Source: Streptomyces sp. CCM_MD2014
GTDB taxonomy: Bacteria; Actinomycetota; Actinomycetes; Streptomycetales; Streptomycetaceae
Assembly: GCF_000772045.1 (NCBI RefSeq)
Contig: NZ_CP009754.1
Location: 7,750,001 to 7,814,000 of the forward strand
Direction: 5' to 3'
Length of the DNA stretch: 64,000 bases
In this document: in pieces, positions 1 to 8,405 of the stretch
Numbering within the stretch: position 1 is the stretch's first letter
How the letters are laid out: each line of letters opens with the position of its first letter
Notes under the pieces: generated by a model
Seen by the model: the letters and a program-made list of their open reading frames with translations, nothing else
Database searches by the model: none
What the model was told of the DNA's origin: nothing
Made by a program: the position numbers and the translations under genes

Positions 1-445
1 GGAAGGGCAGCGCCAGTCGCAGATCCTCACCGCCGAGGGCGACAAGCAGGCCGCCGTCCTGCGCGCCGAGGGCAACCGCACCGCGGAGATCCTCAAGGCG
101 GAGGGCCAGTCCCGGGCCATCGACGAGGTCTTCCAGGCCGTCCACCGCAACGACCCCGACCCCAAGCTGCTGGCCTACCAGTACCTCCAGGTGCTGCCCC
201 AACTGGCACAGGGCTCCGGCAGCACCTTCTGGGTCATCCCCAGCGAGGTCACCTCCGCGCTCCAGGGAGTGTCCCGCGCCTTCACCGAAGCACTGCCGCA
301 GTCGCCGGCCACCCGCGAACACCCGTCGGACGACGGGGCCGCCCAGGCCGCCAGCGACACGGCGCAGGCCGCGGAGGCCGCCGCCCAGGCGCTCGCCGAC
401 GCGGCCAGGGCCAATGGCGTGCCCCCCGAGGGCCACGCCGCGTGA
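1..445 (+). CDS. SPFH/Band 7 (stomatin-like) protein, C-terminal part
   Basis: The 5' end lies outside the window; reading frame begins at base 2 and stops at 443-445. The visible 147 residues show the Ala/Glu-rich coiled-coil tail of SPFH/stomatin proteins (repeated AEG..., KAEGQSRAIDEVF) followed by the family-typical stretch LLAYQYLQVLPQLAQGSGST and FWVIPSEVTSAL. The end is a low-complexity Ala-rich tail. SPFH proteins are membrane-anchored oligomers that organise membrane domains or proteases; nothing here tells the partner, since the NfeD-like neighbour would lie upstream. It converges with the DUF3152 gene; only four bases separate the two stop codons. Confidence 0.88.
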   Translation, partial: EGQRQSQILTAEGDKQAAVLRAEGNRTAEILKAEGQSRAIDEVFQAVHRNDPDPKLLAYQYLQVLPQLAQGSGSTFWVIPSEVTSALQGVSRAFTEALPQSPATREHPSDDGAAQAASDTAQAAEAAAQALADAARANGVPPEGHAA

Positions 446-449
446 GCAC

Positions 450-1382
450 TCAGCCGACGGCCGGCCCCGTGATCGGCCGGCCGTCGGCGTCGTAGGGCCA
501 GACATTCGTCCGGCAGCCGTGCAGGCCCTTGATCTGCTGCATCATCACCGGCGCCGGACGTCCCGCCCCGGGGCACCCCTCGTGGCCGTGGCCGAGGAAG
601 TGCCCGACCTCGTGGTTGATGATCAGCGCCCGGTACGACGTCACGTCGTCCGCGTAGTACTGCGTCGCCAGCAGCCACCGCTTGAGGTTGACCATGACGT
701 CCTGGCCCACGTTGCAGTTGACCTCGCCGCCGGTGTCCAGGCCGTACTGGCCGCATATGTCGTCCACCGTGCCCGCCGTGGCGAGCCGCACCCGGAAGTC
801 GGACGAGCCGCCCGACACCCGCCGGAAGCCCACCTTCCCGTCGGCCGTCCAGCCCCGTTCGTCGGCGAGGATGCGCTCGACCTCGGTGGCGACGTCCCGC
901 GCCGGGATGCCGATGCCGTCCTCGACCTGCACCACATAGGTCAGCGTCCGCGCGCTGCCGCCGACCCGGTCGCCGCCGCCGTCGGCGGTGGCGAAGGTTC
1001 CGGGCCCGGACGACGGTATCGAGTCGGGGTCCGGCCTCTCACCCGCCCTCTTCCCACCACCCGCGTCGGCGTCCTTCTCCCCTTGCTTCTCCTTCTCGTC
1101 CTTCTCCTTCTCGGGCTCGGGCGTGGGGGAGTCCTTCCGCGCCGCTCGCGGCCCACCGGTCTCCGTCACCGAGGACGCATCGGCCGAGCCGGTGGAGTGG
1201 CCGGCGGATTCCGTGCCCCCCTTGAGCGCCAGACCGCCGGCGAGCACCAGGACGGCGCCGGCCGCGAGCCCCGGCCACAGCAGGCGGGGCCGACCGCCCC
1301 GTCGGCGGCGGGCACGGCCGCCGCGGCGTCGGCGGCCGGCGGCGGAGGACGGTGGAGGAGTCGGTCGACGGCGCTCGTTCAT
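450..1382 (-). CDS. DUF3152 domain membrane-anchored zincin-like protein
   Basis: 310 residues from ATG at 1382 (MNERRRP). An upstream extension in the same frame would run into the response-regulator promoter, so the inner ATG is preferred. A basic Arg-rich N-terminus precedes one membrane segment (about residues 34-53, LLWPGLAAGAVLVLAGGLAL), then a Lys/Glu/Pro-rich linker, then the DUF3152 domain. The C-terminal part contains HEVGHFLGHGH, a perfect HEXXHXXGXXH metzincin-type zinc motif, followed by a Met (PVMMQQ) like a met-turn. I infer an extracytoplasmic metallopeptidase-like protein; proteolytic activity of DUF3152 is not established as far as I know. Divergent from the two-component operon. 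Confidence 0.87.
   Translation of the reverse strand: MNERRRPTPPPSSAAGRRRRGGRARRRRGGRPRLLWPGLAAGAVLVLAGGLALKGGTESAGHSTGSADASSVTETGGPRAARKDSPTPEPEKEKDEKEKQGEKDADAGGGKRAGERPDPDSIPSSGPGTFATADGGGDRVGGSARTLTYVVQVEDGIGIPARDVATEVERILADERGWTADGKVGFRRVSGGSSDFRVRLATAGTVDDICGQYGLDTGGEVNCNVGQDVMVNLKRWLLATQYYADDVTSYRALIINHEVGHFLGHGHEGCPGAGRPAPVMMQQIKGLHGCRTNVWPYDADGRPITGPAVG
453..488. terminator. Perfect 14-bp hairpin between convergent genes
   Basis: Arms GCCGACGGCCGGCC (453-466) and its exact complement (475-488) flank an 8-nt loop. It begins eight bases after the SPFH stop and lies inside the last codons of the DUF3152 gene. It fits a terminator for the SPFH transcript; it lacks a U-tract, as usual in Streptomyces. 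Confidence 0.65.
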
Positions 1383-1495
1383 GATCACAAAGCGTGCCCC
1401 GGGCGTGTGATCGCGCGGGGACGCCTTTTGGACCGCTGTGTAACAGCCGTCACCCGCACGCGGACTCACGCCCGCGCACGCGCATACTGAGGTCC

Positions 1496-2185
1496 ATGCC
1501 ACGGGTCCTGATCATCGAAGACGACCGCGCCGTCCGGGACGGCCTTCTTCTGGCCCTGCGCCGGCAGGGGCACGAGGTCGCCGCCGCCGCGACGGGCGAG
1601 GACGGTCTGGAACAGCTGCGGACGTTCCGGCCCGAGGCCGTGGTCCTCGACCTGATGCTGCCGGGCATGTCCGGCCTGGAGGTGTGCCGCCGCATCCGCG
1701 CCCACGACCAGCTGCCGATCATCATGGCCACCGCCCGCGGTGACGACACCGACATCGTGGTCGGGCTGGAGTCCGGAGCCGACGACTACGTGGTCAAACC
1801 GGTGCGCGCCCGCGTACTGGACGCACGCATACGCGCCGTGCTCCGCCGCGTGGGCAGCGCCTCCGACGACCAGGGCACCCCGCGCACCGAGCACCACGGC
1901 GACCTGGTCATCGACCGCGCCGGACTGACCGTCACCCACCAGGGACGGCCGGTCGCCCTCGGTCCCTCCGAACTGCGGCTGCTGCTCACCCTGTCCGCCT
2001 CCGCCGGGCAGGTGTTCAGCCGCCAGCAGCTCCTGGAGGCCGTGTGGGAGCACAACTACCACGGGGACGCGCGGCTCGTGGACGCCTGCGTCAAGCGACT
2101 GCGGTCCAAGATCGGCGAACCCCCGGGCAGCCCGCGCTACGTCCACACCGTGCGCGGCTTCGGCTACCGGTTCGGCCCCAGGTGA
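1496..2185 (+). CDS. OmpR/AfsQ1-type response regulator
   Basis: 229 residues. Receiver domain with acidic pocket IEDD (residues 7-10), phospho-acceptor Asp52 (VVLDLMLPG) and the conserved Lys in DDYVVKPV; the C-terminal half is a winged-helix OmpR DNA-binding domain ending HTVRGFGYRFGPR. It closely resembles AfsQ1 in wording (GLESGADDYVVKPV..RVLDARIRAVLRR). Start: ATG 1496 with CATACT seven bases upstream suggests a leaderless transcript. The stop overlaps the kinase start (GTGA), so the pair is translationally coupled. Confidence 0.95.
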   Translation: MPRVLIIEDDRAVRDGLLLALRRQGHEVAAAATGEDGLEQLRTFRPEAVVLDLMLPGMSGLEVCRRIRAHDQLPIIMATARGDDTDIVVGLESGADDYVVKPVRARVLDARIRAVLRRVGSASDDQGTPRTEHHGDLVIDRAGLTVTHQGRPVALGPSELRLLLTLSASAGQVFSRQQLLEAVWEHNYHGDARLVDACVKRLRSKIGEPPGSPRYVHTVRGFGYRFGPR

Positions 2186-3807
2186 GGGTTCCGCGGGTGC
2201 TGCGGGCGCTGGTGGGGCTGCGCCTGCGGCTGGTGGTGGCCTTCACCCTCGTCGCCGTCGTGGCCACGGTGACCACCGGCGCGCTGACCTTCCGTGAGGC
2301 GCGGACCGGGGTCCTGCAGCAGAGCCAGGACACGGTGATCGAGGACTTCCGGCACCGCGTCAACACCCTCGTCCCCAACTACCGGTTCCCGCCCGAGCCG
2401 GCCGACCTGCAGGCCTTCGCCGACGACGTCTCCAGGGGCGGGCGGTCCCAGCCGTGGCGGGTGCTGGTCGCCTACCGGGACACGAGCGCGACCTCCGTCC
2501 CCGGAGACTCCTTCGGCGAACTGTCCCCGGCGATGCGCGAGTCCGTGCGCTCCCGCCGGGCCACCGTGTTCCAGCGCGTGTCCCACGACGGCCACTCCTC
2601 GCTGGTGGTGGGCATGCCCGTCACCTTCGCCGGCCAGTACAGCACCGAGCGGGGCGCTTCCGGCCTGGAGGTCTACCTCACGGTGCCGCAGCAGGAAGAG
2701 CAGGGCTACGTCGACGCGCTGGTCGCCGCGATCGAACGCGCCACCGTGCCGGCGCTGGTCCTGGCCGTCCTGATCGCGCTCCTCGCCGCTCGCGGCGTCC
2801 TGCGGCCGGTGCGGGCGCTGCGCCGGGCGACCCGCAGCATCGCCGAGGGCCGCCTGGACACGCGGCTCGCCGTGCAGGGCTCCGACGAACTCGCGGATCT
2901 GTCCCGCACCTTCAACGAGACCGCGGCGGCGCTGGAGGTCTCGGTGGCGGAACTGCGGCGCATGGAGGCCGGCGCCCGGCGCTTCGCCGCGGACGTCTCC
3001 CACGAACTGCGCACGCCGCTGGCGGCGATGTCGGCGGTCACGGACGTGCTGGACGAGGACGCGGCGGGCCTGGACGACGACACCGCGACGGCCGTGCGCC
3101 TCATCAGCACGGAGACCACGAAGCTGGCCGCTCTCGTGGACGACCTGATGGAGATCTCCCGGTTCGACGCGGGGGCGGCCGCCCTGCACCTCGACGAGAT
3201 CGACCTCGCCGAGTCGCTGCGACGCACGCTCGCCACCCGCGGCTGGCAGGACACCGTGGAGACCGGCCTGCCGGGCCCGGGGGAACTGCGCGGCCGGGTC
3301 GACCCGCGACGTCTCGACGTGATCGTGGCGAATCTCGTCGCCAACGCCCTGAGACACGGCGCGCCCCCGGTCCGCCTGGACCTCCGTGTCCAGGACGGTC
3401 CGGACGCCGGGAGGCAGGCGGTCGTCACGGTCCGCGACGGCGGGGACGGCATCCCCGAAAGCGTCCTGCCCCATGTCTTCGACCGCTTCTACAAGTCGGA
3501 CGACGCCCGCGCCCGGAGCGAGGGCAGCGGCCTCGGGCTGGCCATCGCGGCAGAGAACGTACGCCTGCACGACGGCACCGTCCGAGCCGCCAACCACCCG
3601 GACGGCGGCGCCGTCTTCACCGTCCTCCTCCCCTTGCGCCCGGACAGCACGGACACCCCGGCCCCGGACCCGGACCTGACTCCGGCCTCGGGCCCGGCCT
3701 CGGATCCGGACCCCGTTCAGGGCCCGGACCCGCACGGGGAGTCGAACCCGAAGGCGGAGCCGGGCCCCGGCGTGCGCGTGGACTCGGTGACGGAGGTGCG
3801 GAAATGA
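2182..3807 (+). CDS. Sensor histidine kinase (AfsQ2/CseC-like)
   Basis: 541 residues from GTG 2182, overlapping the regulator stop by four bases. Order: N-terminal membrane helix (about 15-35), extracytoplasmic sensor region of about 150 residues, second helix (about 190-210), HAMP, HisKA with phospho-acceptor in DVSHELRTPLAAM (His274), then HATPase_c with N box NLVANALRHG, DGGDGIP and GSGLGLAIA. A Pro/Asp-rich tail of about 60 residues (alternating PDP/GP) follows the catalytic domain and is probably disordered. Partner of the preceding regulator; the ligand is unknown, though the downstream lipoprotein suggests an envelope signal. Confidence 0.94.
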   Translation: MRVPRVLRALVGLRLRLVVAFTLVAVVATVTTGALTFREARTGVLQQSQDTVIEDFRHRVNTLVPNYRFPPEPADLQAFADDVSRGGRSQPWRVLVAYRDTSATSVPGDSFGELSPAMRESVRSRRATVFQRVSHDGHSSLVVGMPVTFAGQYSTERGASGLEVYLTVPQQEEQGYVDALVAAIERATVPALVLAVLIALLAARGVLRPVRALRRATRSIAEGRLDTRLAVQGSDELADLSRTFNETAAALEVSVAELRRMEAGARRFAADVSHELRTPLAAMSAVTDVLDEDAAGLDDDTATAVRLISTETTKLAALVDDLMEISRFDAGAAALHLDEIDLAESLRRTLATRGWQDTVETGLPGPGELRGRVDPRRLDVIVANLVANALRHGAPPVRLDLRVQDGPDAGRQAVVTVRDGGDGIPESVLPHVFDRFYKSDDARARSEGSGLGLAIAAENVRLHDGTVRAANHPDGGAVFTVLLPLRPDSTDTPAPDPDLTPASGPASDPDPVQGPDPHGESNPKAEPGPGVRVDSVTEVRK

Positions 3808-4517
3808 AGGCGTCGGCTCGACCGGCTGCGACGGTCACCGCCCCGCGCACGCGGCCGCTCGGCGGCCGGGCCGGCCGAAGCACCCTGCGCGCGCTCCCCG
3901 TTCTGCTGGCCGCGCTGCTCCCGCTCTCCGCCTGCGGCATCCCGGAGACCGGAGTGGTCGAGGCGGGCGAACCCGCGACCGGAGTCCTGCAGCCGGGCGT
4001 CACGGCGGCGCCGTCGGAGAGCGCACCCGAAGCGGTGCCCCTCGTCAAGGTCCCGCTCTACTTCGTCGAGGACGGAGCCCTGACGGCGGTCTCCCGCACC
4101 GTGGCGGGCTCGACCGACCTCGGCAGCACCGTCCTCATGCTGTTCAAGGGACCGGACGCCGAGGAGCGGCAGAGAGGGCTGACGACCGAGCTGCCGCCCG
4201 CCGCCGTGGCCCCCACCATCCGCACCGACGGCACGGTGGTCAACGTCCAGCTGCTACGGACCGCCGCGAGCCTCAGCGACACGGCCGTCGACCAACTGGC
4301 CTGCACGGTCGCCGTCGCCCGGCTGCGGCAGGACCCGGCGCTGGGCAGCGCACAGGTGACCGTCGAGCAGCCCGGCGGCCGACTCGCCGGCCGTTCCAGC
4401 GACGACTGCCCGGCCGGCGCGCCCCGCGAGCCGGACGGTCCGGCCGGGACCGCCGCCGCCCCGAGAACCGCCGCGCCCCCCGGGACCGGCGGAAGCGTGG
4501 GCGGAACCGGCGGCTGA
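3804..4517 (+). CDS. GerMN-domain lipoprotein
   Basis: 237 residues from ATG 3804, overlapping the kinase stop (ATGA). An Arg-rich N-terminus and hydrophobic segment end in the lipobox LPLSAC, so it should be lipidated outside the membrane. The middle (about residues 85-190) matches the GerMN fold (VPLYFVEDGALTAV, GLTTELPP, TVVNVQLL, LACTVA); the tail is a Gly/Pro/Ala low-complexity region. A lipoprotein completing a regulator-kinase operon is also known in the afsQ and cse loci, where such proteins modulate the kinase; the same role here is inference. Confidence 0.86.
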   Translation: MKASARPAATVTAPRTRPLGGRAGRSTLRALPVLLAALLPLSACGIPETGVVEAGEPATGVLQPGVTAAPSESAPEAVPLVKVPLYFVEDGALTAVSRTVAGSTDLGSTVLMLFKGPDAEERQRGLTTELPPAAVAPTIRTDGTVVNVQLLRTAASLSDTAVDQLACTVAVARLRQDPALGSAQVTVEQPGGRLAGRSSDDCPAGAPREPDGPAGTAAAPRTAAPPGTGGSVGGTGG

Positions 4518-4593
4518 CGACCCACCGAGAACCCCGCGTGCGCCGGGTGGCCCATCCGCCGGACGCCCGGCCGGGACCACGGCGTGGTCGTAC

Positions 4594-4618
4594 GTCTGAG
4601 CCCACGACCCCTGGGTAC
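4594..4618 (+). promoter_or_regulatory. SigB-family type promoter of ctaD
   Basis: GTCT (4594-4597), 15-nt spacer, GGGTAC (4613-4618): an exact match to the published Streptomyces SigB-type pattern GNNT-N14-16-GGGTAY. The -10 element ends ten bases before the ctaD ATG, so the transcript would be nearly leaderless. Confidence 0.62.
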
Positions 4619-4628
4619 TCTCCGCCGC

Positions 4629-6305
4629 ATGGCGGTGGACAGAAGGACCGGGCCGCCGCGCCGGACACCGGCTCGGCAGCGGACGAACCGCACGCTCGGG
4701 CGGGTGCTGGTGCGGTGGGCGACCACGACCGATCACAAGGTGATCGGCCGGCTCTACTTGGCGACGTCGTTCGGCTTCTTCGTCTTCGCCGGCGTCCTGG
4801 CCATGCTGATGCGCAGTGAACTCGCCCGTCCAGGACTGCAGTTGTTCAGCAGTCAGCAGTACAACCAGCTGTTCACCGTGCACGGCACCATCATGATGCT
4901 GCTGTTCGCGACCCCGCTGTTCGCCGGGTTCACCAACGCCATCATGCCCCTGCAGATCGGCGCCCCCGACCTGGCCCTGCCGCGGCTGAACGCGCTGTCG
5001 TACTGGATGTACCTGTTCGGCGGCCTGATGGTGGTGGCGGGCTTCCTGACGCCCGGGGGAGCGGCCTCGTTCGGCTGGTTCGCCTACGCGCCGCTGAACA
5101 ACGCGACCTTCAGCCCGGGGCCGGGCGGCGACCTGTGGACCATGGGCCTGGTGGTGAGCGGCTTGTCGACCACGCTCAGCGCCGTCAACTTCATCACCAC
5201 CATCATCTGCCTGCGCGCTCCCGGCATGACCATGTTCCGGATGCCGATCTTCACCTGGAACATCCTGTTCACCTCGATCCTGGTGCTGCCCGCCTTCCCC
5301 GTGCTCACCGCCGCGCTGCTGATGCTCGAAGCCGACCGGAAGTTCGGCGCGCACGTCTTCGACGCGGCGAGCGGCGGGGCGCTGCTGTGGCAGCACCTGT
5401 TCTGGTTCTTCGGCCATCCCGAGGTGTACATCGTCGCGCTGCCGTTCTTCGGCATCGTCACCGAGATCATCCCGGTCTTCAGCCGCAAGCCCGTCTTCGG
5501 CTACGTCAGCCTGGTCGGCGCCACCATCGCCATCACCTTTCTCTCCGCGGTGGTGTGGGCCCACCACATGTTCGCCACGGGCGCCGTGCTGCTCCCCTTC
5601 TTCTCCCTCATGTCGTTCCTCATCGCCGTACCGACCGGGGTGAAGTTCTTCAACTGGATCGGCACGATGATGCACGGCTCACTGTCCTTCGAGACACCCA
5701 TGCTGTGGGCCTGCGGGTTCCTGGTGACCTTTCTGCTCGGCGGCATGAGCGGCGTCCTCATCGCCTCGCCGCCCCTGGACTTCCACCTGACGGACTCGTA
5801 CTTCATCGTCGCGCACCTGCACTACGTGCTGTTCGGCACCGTCGTCTTCGCGATGTTCGCCGGCTTCTACTTCTGGTGGCCCAAGTTCACCGGCAAAATG
5901 CTCGACGAACGCATCGGGAAGATTCACTTCTGGACGCTCTTCACCGGGTTCCAGACCACGTTCCTCGTCCAGCACTGGCTCGGCGAGCAGGGCATGCCGC
6001 GGCGCTACGCCGACTACCTGGCCGCGGACGGCTTCACCACGCTCAACACCATCAGCTCCATCGGCGCCTTCCTCCTCGGCCTGTCCACGCTGCCGTTCCT
6101 GTACAACGTGTGGCACACCCACCACTACGGGAAAAAGGTCGAGCAGGACGACCCCTGGGGCTACGGCCGTTCCCTCGAATGGGCCACCAGCAGCCCGCCG
6201 CCGCGCCACAACTTCACGTCGCTGCCCCGGATCCGCTCCGAGTCCCCGGCGTTCGACCTCCACCACCCCGACATCACCCGACACGACCAGAGGCATGTCC
6301 AGTGA
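4629..6305 (+). CDS. ctaD: Cytochrome c oxidase subunit I (aa3 type), accessory copy
   Basis: 558 residues, about twelve membrane helices. It should carry haem a, haem a3 and CuB and reduce O2 to water while pumping protons. Ligands are all present: VHGTIMM (haem a His), HPEVY (CuB His and cross-linked Tyr), WAHHMF (CuB His pair), and FIVAHLHYVLFGT (haem a3 and haem a His). Start ATG 4629 (MAVDRRTG) chosen over an in-frame GTG at 4584 because the SigB-type promoter sits between them. The stop overlaps ctaF (GTGA). Subunits II and III are not next to it, unlike the main ctaCDFE locus, so it is probably a paralogue borrowing other subunits. Confidence 0.95.
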   Translation: MAVDRRTGPPRRTPARQRTNRTLGRVLVRWATTTDHKVIGRLYLATSFGFFVFAGVLAMLMRSELARPGLQLFSSQQYNQLFTVHGTIMMLLFATPLFAGFTNAIMPLQIGAPDLALPRLNALSYWMYLFGGLMVVAGFLTPGGAASFGWFAYAPLNNATFSPGPGGDLWTMGLVVSGLSTTLSAVNFITTIICLRAPGMTMFRMPIFTWNILFTSILVLPAFPVLTAALLMLEADRKFGAHVFDAASGGALLWQHLFWFFGHPEVYIVALPFFGIVTEIIPVFSRKPVFGYVSLVGATIAITFLSAVVWAHHMFATGAVLLPFFSLMSFLIAVPTGVKFFNWIGTMMHGSLSFETPMLWACGFLVTFLLGGMSGVLIASPPLDFHLTDSYFIVAHLHYVLFGTVVFAMFAGFYFWWPKFTGKMLDERIGKIHFWTLFTGFQTTFLVQHWLGEQGMPRRYADYLAADGFTTLNTISSIGAFLLGLSTLPFLYNVWHTHHYGKKVEQDDPWGYGRSLEWATSSPPPRHNFTSLPRIRSESPAFDLHHPDITRHDQRHVQ

Positions 6306-6712
6306 GGACCGAATTCCGTCTGTTCACCGGTGTGGCGGTCTTCTTCGGCGGCGAAGCCGCCCTCTACGGCTGGTGGTCGCGCGAGCCCGCCGGCACGGCC
6401 GCGCTCGTCATCGCCTTCCTGATGGCCTCGCTCATCGCGTTCTTCCTGCGCGTGCAGTACCGCAAGCGGGGCCTGCGGGCGCAGGACCGCGGTGAGGGAG
6501 AGGTCGTCGACACCGTGGGCCCGCTGGACTTCTTCCCGCCGCACAGCCCCTGGCCGATCACCATCGCGCTGGCCGCCGTGGTGCTCGCGTTCGGCATCGT
6601 CTTCGGCCTGTGGCTGGCGCTGATCGGCTTCGGCCTGCTCGCCATGGGGGTCTGCGGAATGGTCTTCCAGTACGCCGACCGGGGCGTTCAGCGCTCCGAC
6701 TCGCCCGAGTAG
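6302..6712 (+). CDS. ctaF: Cytochrome c oxidase subunit IV (actinobacterial CtaF)
   Basis: 136 residues, the usual length for CtaF. GTG 6302 overlaps the ctaD stop by four bases. Two membrane segments near the N-terminus (about 8-45) and two near residues 80-125, with the family motif DTVGPLDFFPPHSPWP between them. It is a small stabilising subunit of the aa3 oxidase. Its last 25 bases overlap the 3' end of the convergent qcrB gene, so the two transcripts are antisense to each other at their ends. Confidence 0.9.
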   Translation: MRTEFRLFTGVAVFFGGEAALYGWWSREPAGTAALVIAFLMASLIAFFLRVQYRKRGLRAQDRGEGEVVDTVGPLDFFPPHSPWPITIALAAVVLAFGIVFGLWLALIGFGLLAMGVCGMVFQYADRGVQRSDSPE

Positions 6713-8361
6713 ACCTCGGGCCCGGAAGCCGCCGCGTCGCGCGCGGCCTCGAGTGCCGACCCCGGCCCCCGCTCCGTTCCCTGCTCGGGCTCCTCGACGT
6801 CGACCCGGTCGTCGTAGTACCAGCCGCTGAGCGTCGCCCGCAGCCGTCCCACGTGCGGTGACTCGCCCTCCTTGGGCGACGCCGCGAGCGGCTCGGGTTC
6901 CTGACGGGCCCGCAGCACGTAGCGCTCCTCCGGGTCGAGGGGGCCGTGACGCTCGGCGTAGCCGCCGGCGAGCGTCTGGTACACCTCGCCCGTCTCCTCG
7001 CCCTCGGTCAGACGCTCGCGGTCGTGCTCCTGCAGCGCCAGGCAGATCCGCTTGGTCGCGACGAACGCGAGCGGCGGCGCCACCACGAGGGAGACCCGGA
7101 AGATCCAGGTCAGCAGGTTCAGCGAGATGTCGAACGTGTGGGCGAGGATGTCGTTGCCGCCGGCCAGGAGCAGCACTCCGTAGAACACGATGGCCGCGAC
7201 GCCCAGCCCGGTCCGTACCGGCTTGTCCCGGGGCCGGTCGCACAGATGGTGCTCCTCGTGGTCGCCGGTCACCCAGCGCTCGAAGAACGGGTAGGCGTAC
7301 AGCACCGCGAACAGGGCGCCCGGCAGCAGGACCGCGGGCACCAGGACGTTCCACATGACGGTGTGGCCCGCCACCGCCGTCTCGAACGGCGGCATCAGCC
7401 GCAGCGATCCCTCCAGGAACCCGACGTACCAGTCCGGCTGCGAGCCCGTGGAGATGATGTCGGGGCGGTAGGGGCCGTACGTCCAGATCGGATTGATCTG
7501 CGCCACCGCCGCCAGCACGGTCAGGACGCCGAAGACCATGAAGAACAGACCGGAGGAGTTCGTCATGAAGTGGGGGAACATCGGCTTGCCCACCGCGTTG
7601 CGGTTGGTGCGCCCGCGGCCCGCCCACTGGGTGTGCTTGAGGTAGAACACCAGGATCAGGTGGAGCGTGACCAGCGCCAGCAGCAGCCCGGGCAGCAGCA
7701 GGATGTGCAGCGAGTACAGCCGCGGCACGATGTCCTCGCCGGGATACTGGCCCCCGAACACGAACATGCTGATGTACGTCCCCACGACCGGGATGGACAG
7801 CATGATGCCCTGGGCGATGCGCAGCCCCGTCCCCGACAGCAGGTCGTCGGGGAGGGAGTATCCGGCGAAGCCCTCGACGAGGGCCAGCATGAACAGCGTG
7901 ACGCCGATCAGCCAGTTGACCTCACGCGGCCGGCGGAACGCCCCCGTGAAGAAGATCCGCAGCAGATGCACCCCGATGGCGGACAGGAACACCAACGCCG
8001 CCCAGTGGTGCACCTGCCGGATCAACAGCCCGCCGCGCACGTCGAAACTGATGTCCACCGTCGAGCGGTAGGCCTCCGACATGCTCACCCCCAGCAGGGG
8101 CTCGTACGAGCCGTCGTAGACGACCTCCGTCATCGAGGGCTTGAAGAAGAGCGTCAGCCAGACCCCGGTCAGCAGCAGCACGACGAAGCTGTACAGGGCG
8201 ATCTCGCCCAGCAGGAACGACCAGTGCTCGGGGAAGGCCTTGCGCAGCAGCCCCCCGCCCTCGGAGACGGGGAGCCGCCCGTCGGCCCAGTCGACGGTGC
8301 GTTCGGCCGCGTGGCGGGCCCGCGCACCGGCACGGGCCCTTCTCCTCTGCAACAACAGCAC
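6688..8361 (-). CDS. qcrB: Cytochrome bc1 complex cytochrome b subunit (QcrB), accessory copy
   Basis: 557 residues from GTG 8361. Eight-helix cytochrome b: haem ligands in QVHHWAALVFLSAIGVHLLR and SLHILLLPGLLLALVTLHL, Qo-site motif PDWY (SQPDWYVGF) in the actinobacterial form, and a long cytoplasmic C-terminal extension (from about residue 440) typical of actinobacterial QcrB. It oxidises menaquinol and passes electrons to c-type haem. No Rieske (qcrA) or cytochrome cc (qcrC) gene accompanies it, so it probably uses subunits encoded elsewhere. The ATG seven bases upstream is out of frame. Convergent with ctaD-ctaF. Confidence 0.94.
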   Translation of the reverse strand: MLLLQRRRARAGARARHAAERTVDWADGRLPVSEGGGLLRKAFPEHWSFLLGEIALYSFVVLLLTGVWLTLFFKPSMTEVVYDGSYEPLLGVSMSEAYRSTVDISFDVRGGLLIRQVHHWAALVFLSAIGVHLLRIFFTGAFRRPREVNWLIGVTLFMLALVEGFAGYSLPDDLLSGTGLRIAQGIMLSIPVVGTYISMFVFGGQYPGEDIVPRLYSLHILLLPGLLLALVTLHLILVFYLKHTQWAGRGRTNRNAVGKPMFPHFMTNSSGLFFMVFGVLTVLAAVAQINPIWTYGPYRPDIISTGSQPDWYVGFLEGSLRLMPPFETAVAGHTVMWNVLVPAVLLPGALFAVLYAYPFFERWVTGDHEEHHLCDRPRDKPVRTGLGVAAIVFYGVLLLAGGNDILAHTFDISLNLLTWIFRVSLVVAPPLAFVATKRICLALQEHDRERLTEGEETGEVYQTLAGGYAERHGPLDPEERYVLRARQEPEPLAASPKEGESPHVGRLRATLSGWYYDDRVDVEEPEQGTERGPGSALEAARDAAASGPEVYSGESER

Positions 8362-8370
8362 GGCGCATGG

Positions 8371-8395
8371 GTTCCCCGCGGCCCGTGCCGGAAAC
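8371..8395 (-). promoter_or_regulatory. SigB-like promoter candidate of qcrB
   Basis: On the minus strand GTTT (8395-8392), 15-nt spacer, GGGAAC (8376-8371): one mismatch to GGGTAC. The -10 ends nine bases before the qcrB GTG, the same geometry as at ctaD. Confidence 0.42.
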
Positions 8396-8405
8396 TACGC
8401 CCCGG

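Noticed and set aside
1382..1414. GATCACA...TGTGATC inverted repeat as a Crp site
   Set aside because: The arms point the wrong way for TGTGA-N6-TCACA and the spacing is too long.
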